In this document: positions 55,166 through 64,000 of the stretch, piece by piece
How positions within the stretch are numbered: position 1 is the first letter of the stretch
How the letters are laid out: every line of letters starts with the position of its first letter
DNA from: Poa pratensis
Lineage: Eukaryota > Streptophyta > Magnoliopsida > Poales > Poaceae
Reading direction: 5' to 3'
Assembly (NCBI GenBank): GCA_947311845.1
Contig: CAMZMU010000116.1
Span: 3,524,421-3,588,420 of the forward strand
DNA: 64,000 nt
Notes under the pieces: model-generated
Database searches by the model: none
What the model saw: only the letters and a program-made list of their open reading frames with translations
Told to the model about the DNA's origin: nothing
Translations under genes and position numbers: made by a program

Positions 55166-56745
55166 TGATACGTCTCCAACGTATCTATAATTTTTGATGT
55201 TCCATGCTTGTTTTATACCAATTGCTACATGTTTTGCATCTACTTTATGGCACTTTTATACATTTTTTGGGACTAACCTATTAACAAGATGTCGAAGTGC
55301 CAGTTCCTGTTTTCTGCTGTTTTTGTATTCCAGAAAAGCTAGTCTGGAAATATTCTCGGAATTGGACGAAACTTCACGGACATCCCTATTTTTCCAGAAG
55401 ACACCAGATAGAGCAAAGAAGCAACGGAGGGGAGCCACAGGGGCCCCACACGCCACTAGGGCGCGCCAGGCCCCTAGGCCGCGCCCTAGTATGGTGTGGG
55501 CCCCTCGGGCTCGTCAGCCGCCGCCCTTTCGCCTACTTATTCCCCCCGAGAAAATAACCCTAAGTGCCCGAGCAATTATCCACGAAAAGTTCCAGAGACG
55601 CCGCCGCCGTCAACCCTAGCTCGGGAGGGTCCAAAACCTCTTCCCGGCACCCTGCCGGAGAGGGGGAATCGTCACCGGAGGCTTCTACATCGCCATGCCT
55701 GCCTCCGAGGTGATGCGTGAGTAGTTCATCCTTGTACTACGGGTCCATAGCAGTAGCTAGATGGTTGTCTCTCCTATTTGTGCCATCATGTTTAGATCTT
55801 GTGAGCTGCCCTACATGATCAAGATCATATTATTGTAATGCTACATGTTGTGTTTGCTGGGATCCGATGAATATTGAATATTATGTCAAGTTGATTATCA
55901 ATCTATGCCCTATGTTATTTATGATCTTGCATGCTTTCCGTTACTAGTAGATGCTTTGGCCAAGTAGATGCTTGTAACTCCAAGAGAGAGTATTTATGCT
56001 AGATAGTGGGTTCATGCCTCCGTTTAATCTGGGACAGTGACAGAAAGTTCTAAGGTTGTGAATGTGCTGTTGCCACTAGGGAAAACCCAACGATGCTATG
56101 TCCACGGGCATATGTGTTTGTTTACATTACGCGCTTTACTTAATGCGATTGTTCGTTGCTTGCAACTTAATACCAACGGGGAACTCGGATGACAACCCGG
56201 CGGTGGATTATTAGTCATAGACGCTGTTGGATAACGGTCTATGTATCATGTCGTAATGCCCAATTAAATATCATAGTAATCATCATGCCATGTATTTGCA
56301 TTGTCATGCGCTCACTATTTGTCAATTGCCCAGCTGTAATTTGTTTACCCAACATGTTAGATATGTTTATGGAGAGACACCACTAGTGAACTGTGGACCC
56401 CGGTCCATTCTTTTACATTGATTAAACAACCACAAACTGCAAACTGTTCCTTTTTTATTCGCTGCAATTTAATACTCATTTTCCACATGAGACGTTTAAT
56501 CCTTTGTTTTCAGCAAGCCGGTGAGATTGACAACCTCACTGTTTCGTTGCGGCAAAGTACTTTGATTGTGTTGTACGCAGGTTCCACGTTGGTGATCGAG
56601 TAACGGCGCCGCCAACAACCTTCGGAAGAATTGTTGCTCCTACTGGTTTGATAAACCTTGGTTTCATACTGAGGGAAAACTTGCTGCTAGGCTACATCAA
56701 ACCTTCCTCTTGGGGTCTCCCAACGAGCAAGTACGTTTTGCACCA
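55166..56745 (+). repeat. 3' LTR of element D
   Basis: 1580 bp, TGATACGTCTCCAACG...GTTTTGCACCA, preceded by AAGCTTGGGGATAC. The first ~220 bp are close to the N-type LTR, then the sequences diverge (CAGATAGAGCAAAGAAGCAAC and onward), so D and N have partly shared, mosaic LTRs. Confidence 0.85.
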
Positions 56746-56929
56746 AGGGCCTAATTTTAATCCCTTTATTTTGTGTGTTAGACTACAACACTAGTGAGAA
56801 TTTGATGTTATGCTAAACAGATCATAGGCTTATGAAACATCAATGCATTGAAACCAATAAGAGAGAAGAAATGAGTTTGCAGGTTTTCTCTGTCCCAGAT
56901 TGGAGCCAGATTATTTGAACCGGATAATT

Positions 56930-57240
56930 TCATAGCACCGGATAATCCGGTCCAGAATTTGAAGCTGGAATTCTGCTAAGGACCAAAGCGAGAGCATTTC
57001 GTGTTTTGTAGATGAGAGCCGGATTATCTCAACCAGATAATTACATCCAACCGGATAATCCGGTTCAAAAAGTTGAAGCTCACAGAAAATGGCTAAGGAC
57101 CAGAGCGTGCACACTTCGTGTTTTGTAGATGGGAGCCGGAGAATGTCAACCGGAAAATCCCAGGGACCGGATTATCCGGTTCACTGGATTATCCGGGTCA
57201 TACTTGCACCGGATAATCCGGCTCCCTGCAGGCTGTAGAC
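56930..57240. repeat. Cluster of CCGGATAATCCGG palindromes in ~115-bp units
   Basis: ACCGGATAATCCGG or the complement CCGGATTATCCGG occurs at least five times, embedded in an imperfect tandem repeat (GCTAAGGACCAAAGCGAGAG type at about 56976 and 57092, each followed by TTCGTGTTTTGTAGATG). Confidence 0.75.
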
Positions 57241-59127
57241 ACCAACGGTCAGATTTCTGCAGGGGGTATAAATACCCCCATTGTCTTCTTCCTCGAGTGA
57301 TCTCGACCAAATCAAGAACACCACCATTGCCAAGAGCTCGAATCCTTGATTACTCCCAATCCTGTCGTGGTGGTGTCACGGCAGATGCCATAGGATGGCT
57401 TAAGTTGTGGGCTCGCTAGGACGTTGGGGATCCGGGGAGGGTTTGCGCGCTCACGAAGCACGCATGGAGAACAACCAAGAACTCGCAAGAACAAACAAGA
57501 ACAAGCAGAACCAAGAAGAAGCAAAGAACACCACGATGTACCCTGCTTCGGGCCCTCTTGTGGAGGTAACACCCCTACTGCAGCACTAGCCTACTCTCTT
57601 TATATCTCAAGTGTTACCAGTACAGAGTGCTCCTTGAGCTGTATCGAGAACAATGGTGAAAGCTCTAGGAAGAAGATGGAGCTTTGGGAAGATACTGCCC
57701 CTCTCTCTCGTCGTTCTCTCTTGCCCGTCGTCCGTCGCACTGGAGGATGTAGTAGCTTACTTATACACTAACCGGATTACCATTTTGCCCCCGGCTGGAA
57801 GTGATAATGGCATGGACAAGAGGAACAGGACAAGCCTCTGCCCCCTGTCAATCCAACGGCCGGACTGTCAGGCCTATCTTGCCAATTCGGGCAATGGCAG
57901 CTGTAGCCCATCGGGTCTAGGTCACATCCTCTTTCCTGAATTGGCCGAGTCAGCTCCTAGGTCGCTGCGCTCCCAGGAATCCCGTGACCTGACCTGGCCG
58001 TCAAGTCCTTAGCAGGCCTATCTTGCCACTTTGGGCAATGGCAGGCGTAGCCCACCGGGTCTCGGTCATATCCTCTTTCCCGAATTGGCCAAGTCAGCGC
58101 CTAGGGCCTTGCGACCCGGAAAACCTGCGACTTGATCCGGCTGTCTTCTCAGCCTCTGGCAGGAGACCTGCAAGACCCGTGAACCTTTCTGACATTACTT
58201 GGCCCTTGTGCAATATCCGGATTACCTTATCCGGGTCCTCCCTGACCAACCCGGCTAACTTAACCGGTTTCCTTCCTCTGATTCGGTTAAGCTTTACCGA
58301 ATCCTCTCTGGCATCTTCTCGCACTTCAGTTTGATCAAGTGCTAACCGACTCTCACGAGAGATCCGGCCCAAGTGACCCGGCTAAATGTTGATCCGGCTA
58401 GCTCTTTGCAACACTTAACACCACATCTTTGCCCTACCCGGGGGCAGCCCCCCGACAAATCCCTACATCCATACTTGCTGATCTTTGGAGGATTTGAAGT
58501 AGAAGACCCGGATCTACAACTTCACCAAGCAGTTCTTCATTTCCCCTCATTTACTTGAGAGACCATTAGCTAGCTAGCCACCTTTTGTTCTCACTTGTTG
58601 TCTTTTGGGACAGATTGTAGCCATTTGGGAGCCCCCAATCCAGTTGCGGGTTGAGCCCCGAATTGTTGCTATAAAGGCTCCGGACTCCACCTTGAAGATT
58701 TCTGATAGTTGAAGGTGAACCAATCGGATTGTGGTGCGGTTCATCAGAGAAGAAGGTGAAGCCTGTTGTGGCTGTTGAGCCAACCTGTTGTGGTGGCTCA
58801 TACCTCTCCAACAAGACATACTCCCCTAAAAAGAAGGAACTCGGGAATACATCTTTTTTTTAAAGAGTACGCCAAAGGCATACCGTAGCTTTATAGAAGA
58901 AGAAGGGAATACATCTTTGTCTCCACGTGCTTACGTTCGGTTACTCCTTTACTTTAGCCTTTACTTGTATCTTGTTTAGTGCTTAGTATTAATCTTGTCA
59001 TATAGGTAATTTCACCTAGTTGCATATTTAGAGAATTTACCTTTGTGTCAAGCCTAAATTGAAAAAGACATAAAAATTGGGTAGCACCTATTCACCCCCC
59101 TCTAGGTGGCCATACGATCCTTTCAGA
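57241..59127 (+). repeat. Degenerate LTR-like region
   Basis: TATAAATA at 57267 and the closing sequence CACCCCCCTCTAGGTGGCCA then ACGATCCTTTCA at about 59127 are typical of a long Triticeae LTR. A ~110-bp tandem duplication (57869 and 58013, CAGGCCTATCTTGCCA) lies inside. The start was not identified and no primer site is recognisable downstream. Open frames up to 119 codons here match nothing known to me. Confidence 0.35.
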
Positions 59128-59205
59128 AAGGCCTTTTCGTGGTGGGTCTCGGCGAGACACTACGGTGGAGATAAGATCTGCAGAACCGACGGACTGAAAC
59201 ATGGT

Positions 59206-59237
<32 letters not shown>

Positions 59238-59355
59238 TTCATTAGACGGGAGATCTAGATTGCCGACGAGGAAACTAAGAGTCGCCCCAAAATTGCCTAA
59301 GATCGCCCAAGTGTAAGTTACAGAACTGTCACCCCCCCCCCCCCCCCCCCCCCCC
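59206..59355. repeat. (GT)n-G17 and C24 homopolymer runs
   Basis: A GT microsatellite runs into 17 G (59221-59237); 94 bp later there is a run of 24 C (59332-59355). The two could pair as an inverted repeat. Run lengths this long are unreliable in assemblies. Confidence 0.8.
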
Positions 59356-60410
59356 GGTCATTTTTTTTTTAGAACCGTCACCCCAGGGACAACCGCTTTT
59401 CTCTCTAGTAGCCTTGTTACTCAAAGCATTACTACTCTTCCACTTCTCAGCCTGTTTTTGTTAATGTTTTACATGAATTCATTTTTGTTCTCATGATTTT
59501 TAGATGCTATGTTTAATAATTTGTTGTTCACTTTTTTGTTCTAGAAAAATGCATGTCATTTCAATTTTATCATTAGTTCTTCAGTATACCATGAAATTTG
59601 ACATGCGTAATTACCCTTTATGCATATTATATATTGTGGATTTAACATAAACTAGACCTTTATTAAACGTGGCAGGGGTCACATCTCTTATAGTTACATC
59701 AGCAACATTCAGAATCGTCAAACAAATAAAAAGTTTATTGAAAAGTCATACTTTTTGACAAGCAAAGTCTACTACCTTTCCACTTTTTTCAATCCTTTTT
59801 TTGGGATTGTTTTCAACTTGTGATTTTTGTTTTTGTTGAGAATTTTAGATTGTGAATGAATGTGCCCTATTCGCAGCAGGCAGACACGCACACGGGCCCC
59901 GGCCCAGATCGGGGGGCCCATTCTGTTCGCCGCCGACAAGAGCAGAGAGGGCGGCGGCGGAGTTTTATGCGGCGAGGGCGATGTTGGAGCCTGAGCGGAC
60001 GAGACTCCAACACCATCTGGGGTGAGGACTCTCCGACCCCCTCATCTCATGGCCTCGCTCGCCGTTTGCCATGGCATCGATCCCCACATGCTCCAACACT
60101 CATTCCCTCGACACTGACTACGATCTGCGTACTGCACAGACTAAACCTTGTGGCAACCGAAGAAATGAAGGAGCAAGCACAGGTTCAGGATCATTCTTTC
60201 CAGAATCCAGACTCTCAAGTCTGAGCTTCAGAGCAGAAAAAGCTCATCAAAATCTGCTGTCATGTTGCAATTCACTCATCCTCATCAGGTAATTCTGCTT
60301 TTTTACTTCCATCTTGACTGCTTCAGGCTAGTTTCGGGCAGACAATCTGCATTTTTTTTCGATTTTGAGAAAAGAGGGGCAGACCCCATATGTTTACAGC
60401 AGAAGATAGG
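59356..60410. other. Intergenic; no gene recognised
   Basis: AT-rich to 59870, then a GC-rich, gene-like stretch (59880-60080) with open frames of up to 122 codons that match nothing I recognise. It might be a decayed 5' part of the NLR relic downstream, but I see no similarity to the NLR start. Confidence 0.3.
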
Positions 60411-60711
60411 TACTCCCTCCGTTCCTTTGAGTAAGGCGCAAAAGTTCCAGCGCGTGGATTAAGAAGAACCACAGCGACTAATTTGTTTCCCTGTGTGCCC
60501 CTATTGAATAGCTACTCATGGTTGGAATCTCTCTCTCCGATTTGTTCCATGCAGCCGTGCACCTCCTCATTTCAAGGGTGCACTTCCTCCTTGATTCCAG
60601 CGCTAGAGAGGGGCATAGTCGGGAGATTCGCTTCCTGCGGCATGCGCGCCTTCTTTTTTGGCGAAAAATGAGAAAAAATTTCACGCCTTAAGCATAGGAA
60701 CGGAGGTAGTA
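60411..60711. mobile_element. Stowaway-like (Tc1/Mariner) MITE, 301 bp
   Basis: It begins TACTCCCTCCGTTCCTTTGA and ends TAGGAACGGAGGTAGTA, inverted repeats with TA at both ends as target duplication. Further inside, AGTAAGGCG and CGCCTTAAG extend the inversion. The ends are the standard Triticeae Stowaway consensus. Confidence 0.85.
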
Positions 60712-60892
60712 TTATCTTTCCACGCGCAATGGCTACGTCATACTAGTAAGTAAGTAAAGAAGAATACACCTAGTTGGCAACTTGGCATACGGTGGCAGCT
60801 ACAAGAGAGCCGGGTACCAAACCGCGTTTGCAACCTGCTGATAAACCAAACCGCGGGCGCTGTGTTGTTAAATACGCGTGTCACGTTCACTT

Positions 60893-62090
60893 GGGACGAG
60901 CAAATTGAGAACATCAAAAGAACAAATTCAGATTTGACCGTCACAGATTACTGAAGTGCATCAGAGGAAGCATGCCCCAGATTTATCTGTATGGTCAATA
61001 TAACCCAAGGTAACACTTGCCGCCCCCCTGTTTATTTCTTTTTCTAAAGCAAGGCTTCTTCGACATATCTCTAACTCATATTAACTTCTGAAATCTCACA
61101 AGCTAGCAGGTTCCATCCCACCGCTGTTCCAATATTTATTTTAATTATTAGGACTAGACTTAGAGATTGATGTTGATTCCATAACCGTTTGATGTCACCA
61201 CCATCACGTTGCTTAATATGTGTGCATTTTCTTCTTCAGGTTTATGTTCCCTGTGTGAAGTAAAAAGAAGGTGCGAGACATCCTCACCTGGTACAGCAGT
61301 TGTGACTGCAAGAATACTTTTGACAGGGTGTTCTATTGTCGCTGGAACTGAGGCTGTAATCATGGAATTGTCCTGCTCTTTTTCGATGAAGCAGCAGGAC
61401 TGAACATGCTAATACAGTTGGCATCATTTACAGCGAAGTGGAGGTATTTTACTGTTGTTAGACATTCTTCAAGCACCATATATACCCGTATAGTATGTCA
61501 CAGTGGAGCTATTTCACAGGAGTTTGTTGTTTGGACCTTGGAAAAATTAGGCCTGATACTAAGCTATTCTTCTAGGACTCAAGATTATGCTGGGACGGAG
61601 TACAAGATTATGCCCAGTAGTGCATCTGAACTCAGCCATTCAATACAAACAGATAAGGGTAAACGAAGCAGAATAAACAGTCCAGCAGTGAATTTTGCGG
61701 TTGGCGTTCAGGACACAGTTCTGGAATACAGACAATTAACCGGCATGATATGTTAAAGGAGCTGTGGAGTCATGCAGTGATTTTGTTTAAATCTGAAAGG
61801 TCAGCAGCCATTCCTTCCTCTCCTCTTTCGATTTCCCTACTAAAGCTCATAAGTGTCACGTGTCAGAAGTGGTGATAATCGCATGTTTAAACAACTCCAC
61901 TCCTATCTGGAGTCCGTGTGTGTTTGGCACTGACTGGTTTGATACGTCATGGTCGTCCAGGTGTTTTTCTGCGGCAATGGGGTGTCCTTGAGGCCGTTGT
62001 GGAGCGACTGCGATGCAGCACAGATCAAGTAGAGCAGGGAGATGCACGCATCCAAAGGGTGCCAAGGTCCAAGCAGTACTTGTAAATCCC
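60893..62090 (+). pseudogene. Relic of a paralogous NLR: last codons and 3' region
   Basis: 60893-60954 reads GDEQIENIKRTNSDLTVTDY then stop, matching EQYEKIKSTNPDLTVID of the NLR at 6229-10377. Downstream blocks follow the same order as at the main locus: CCCAAGGTAACAC (61003, against 10398), the AACTTCTGAAATCTCACA stretch (61083, against 10455), TATGTTCCCT...GGAACTGAGGCTG (61242-61355, against 13037-13130), AAATTAGGCCTGATACTAA (61548, against 13370) and AACAACTCCACTCC (61889, against 14142). The LRR, NB-ARC and CC parts are gone. It lacks the DC1-coding segment and about 2.5 kb of the duplicated 3' region. Non-functional. Confidence 0.8.
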
Positions 62091-62094
62091 CGAG

Positions 62095-62509
62095 TTCTGG
62101 CGTTCGACAGTCGAGTCACAAGATCAAAATATATAGCATACATTACTTGTAAATTTTGAGATAGGGTTTAGAGTCATCCGACACAAGGATAAAGAATAAA
62201 AAACGGGGTTAGTAAACAACATATGCCGAATCATTTTGGGCCGAGTCCCCGAGTTCGTTTTCATGTTCACCACATTCCATAACCTCTGCTCTTGACTGCC
62301 ATTTTGGCGTTCGTCAGTCGAGTCACAAGATCACAACAACATAGCATACATTACTTGAGCTTTGAGACGAGGTTCAAAACCATCCGGCATATAAACATCA
62401 TAGATAAAACAGAGACAAAACACATGCATATAGACGAGGCAGTCCCCAAGTTTCATTTCGGAGTGCCGATATTTCATTCAAAAGAAACCGAGATACATAC
62501 ATTACGCCC
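62095..62509 (-). repeat. Gypsy 3' non-coding region with ~210-bp tandem repeat
   Basis: CAGTCGAGTCACAAGATCA occurs at about 62109 and 62317 with similar following sequence (ATAGCATACATTACTTG). It lies directly after the integrase stop in the sense of the minus strand. Confidence 0.55.
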
Positions 62510-63604
62510 TTAAGAGTAAAAGGGACGGAGTAGAGCTACATTCCAGGGTCGCTTGGTTTCCTCTCTGGATTTGTCCATTACATTCTTCCTCGGTTCCTGC
62601 GCATCTATAAGATAATATGCATCATTGTGCAGAGCCTTGCTCATAATGAATGGCCCCTCCCACGGAGGTGACAACTTGTGTCGGCCAGCAGTGCGCTGCA
62701 CTAGCCTCAGCACCAAATCTCCCTCTTGGAATACTCGAGGACTGATCTTCCGGCTATGATAGCGTCGGAGATTTTGCTGATATATTGCTGACCGAGACAA
62801 GGCCAGCTCTCTCGCTTCTTCGAGCAGATCTACAACATCTTCCCGAGCTTCTTTTGCCTCGGTTTCGGTGTACAGCTTAACTCTCGGCGAGTCATATTGT
62901 ATGTCGGTCGGCAGAACCGCTTCTGCTCCATAGACCAGAAAAAACGGCGTGTAGCCCGTTGATCGATTCGGTGTGGTCTTGAGACCCCACATGACTGCTG
63001 GTATTTCATCTATCCAGCAACCCGGAGTTCGCAGCAGTGGTTCAATCAATCGAGTTTTGATGCCGGATAACGCCAATGCATTTGCTCTTTCCACTGGCCC
63101 ATTGGACTCCGGATGTGCGACCGACGCAATGTCAAGTCGGATTCTCTTATCAGCACAAAACCGAGCAAACTCTCCTACAACAAAGTTTGTGCCATTATCC
63201 GAGATGATGTTGTGTGGGTAACCATATCTCAAAATAATGTCCTTCAAAAAAGACACTGATGTGTGGCCGTCACACTTCCTGATTGGGTTCACCTTGATCC
63301 ATTTGGTGAACTTGTCCACCATCACTAGCATATGAGTCATGTTGACTCGGGCTGGTTTGAACTCACCCACCATATCCAGACACCAAACAGCAAAAGGCCA
63401 AGTGATGGGAATTGTCTTGAGTGCCAAAGCTGGCAGATGGACCTTTTTAGCAAACCTCTGACACCCTTCGCACCTTCTGACAATATCCTCTGCCTCCTGC
63501 AAAGCAGTGGGCCAGTAAAACCCATGCCGGAATACCTTAGCAACCAAGGCTCTTGAGCTAGCATGATGACCACACTCTCCTTGATGAATTTCCAGGAGCA
63601 TCTC
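62510..63604 (-). pseudogene. Ty3-Gypsy integrase (3' part of pol), 5' end cut
   Basis: Reading the minus strand from 63604: LLEIHQGECGHHASSRALVA and CEGCQRFA form the zinc-binding H2C2 region, then the DDE core with Asp in WCLDMVGEF, Asp in IISDNGTNF and Glu in ESNGPVERAN, then the C-terminal region (GDLVLRLVQRT...LSPPWEGPFIM) and a stop at 62510. The zinc region and core are well preserved. The open frame continues upstream into unrelated sequence to 63784, but that part belongs to an element inserted at 63605. RT, RNase H and gag are not in the window on this side of the break. It is probably from the Tat-type group of plant Gypsy elements; lineage unsure. Confidence 0.85.
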
Positions 63605-64000
63605 TGTAACAGCCCAAACATGTGAACCTAAATTTGTGAACCAAATTTTCACTTTTGCATTCCATGCATGCATCATTGCATCCTCTTTGCAATTGATAAA
63701 CAACACACTAAATTGGTTTGGCAAAAATTGGAAAACTAAAATGCCAAACTTGCTCCAACAATTCTTACAAAGCAATGAAAGCATTCAAAGTTGCAAAACA
63801 AAATACTTTGACATCTCATATTTGTCAAGGAAGTTCCAAGAGTTAAAATCAATATTTTGACTTGCTTCAAAATCCTAAAAGAATATTATTTGGGAAATGC
63901 TCAAAAATGCCTATAGCAACTTCTTATTTTATTCCCCAAGCAAATGGACTCCAATTGCTTTGAAATTTTTATGGGTGGTTGCCAAGGTACAGGGAGGCTA
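63605..64000. mobile_element. Start of another LTR element inserted in the Gypsy integrase
   Basis: The integrase frame stops matching at 63604, and the plus strand begins TGTAACAGCCCAAACATGTG, a usual start for Triticeae LTRs (TGTAACA(G/C)CCCAA). ATCTC (63600-63604) is the expected left target duplication. The rest is AT-rich and runs off the window, so the type cannot be confirmed. Confidence 0.5.

Larger units (their letters stand above)
23256..56745 (+). mobile_element. LTR retrotransposon D, non-autonomous host of the nested block
   Basis: 5' LTR remnant 23256-24021, primer site 24032, internal DNA in four pieces (24022-24374, 25964-26856, 42884-44575, 53901-55165) and 3' LTR 55166-56745. 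The intervening DNA is a solo LTR, a Copia element and a Mutator-like element, each with target duplications. Removing them joins the D sequence without loss. D has one gag-like ORF and no protease, RT or integrase, so it needs a helper. Landmarks shared with A and N: the GGCGTTAAAG/GGGAGGCAACCCA motif (about 43210), hairpin 43889-43909, long hairpin 54501-54587, and AAGCTTGGGGATAC immediately before the 3' LTR (polypurine-tract region). The first ~815 bp of the 5' LTR are deleted. Confidence 0.8.

Noticed and set aside
57424..58334. Plus-strand ORFs of 103-119 codons
   Set aside because: They lie in tandemly duplicated LTR-like DNA and show no protein motif.
62510..63784. A single 424-residue integrase protein
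   Set aside because: The first ~60 residues come from the element inserted at 63605 and have no integrase features.

Overview
The window is plant nuclear DNA from a Triticeae grass (wheat, Aegilops or barley type). The evidence is large nested LTR retrotransposons whose LTRs open TGATACGTCTC or TGTTGGAAATATG, a Stowaway/Mariner MITE with TACTCCCTCCGTTCC ends, CACTA-type TTTGCCGAG repeats, and a single-exon CC-NBS-LRR gene of grass type. No bacterial features, rRNA genes or CRISPR arrays were seen. Most of the window is mobile DNA. The one intact-looking host gene is the NLR at 6229-10377.

Layout. 1-5.9 kb: TE-rich DNA with CACTA-like repeats, a broken vWA-domain gene interrupted by a 1.78 kb TIR element (1309-3089), a 395-bp element with a perfect 9-bp target duplication (3678-4072), and a 645-bp TIR element (5282-5926) about 300 bp upstream of the NLR start. 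6.2-14.4 kb: the NLR, which ends in a DC1-like Cys/His domain, and a long tandemly duplicated 3' region. 14.6-17 kb: an AT-rich repeat, a BEL1-like homeobox gene fragment, a Copia pol relic and a possible transporter fragment. 18.2-56.7 kb: a nested retrotransposon block. 57-60.4 kb: degenerate LTR-like DNA and homopolymers. 60.4-62.1 kb: a MITE and a decayed second copy of the NLR 3' end without the DC1 segment. 62.1-64 kb: a minus-strand Gypsy integrase cut by another element that leaves the window.

The nested block can be ordered by target-site duplications. Host element D (about 23256-56745, non-autonomous, tRNA-Asp primer site) received a solo LTR (24375-25958, TSD TACCG), a Copia element (26857-42878, TSD TGTAG) and a 9.3 kb Mutator-like element (44576-53891, imperfect 9-bp TSD). 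The Copia left LTR was later hit by a complete non-autonomous element N (28950-35714, TSD ATTAC). Removing the insertions restores D's open reading frame across two junctions, with one internal stop codon.

Most unusual content: (i) an NLR with a terminal DC1-like domain that a local relic paralogue lacks; (ii) a Mutator-like element carrying a MURA-type transposase (two compensating 1-nt frameshifts) and, convergent to it at the other end, a spliced GRF-zinc-finger/transmembrane gene in the position mudrB holds in maize MuDR, with broken AP2 and coiled-coil ORFs and an array of tandem palindromes between them; (iii) a conserved ORF of unknown function and a hairpin with a covarying base pair shared by the non-autonomous LTR elements. 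All calls are by eye; no database search was run.
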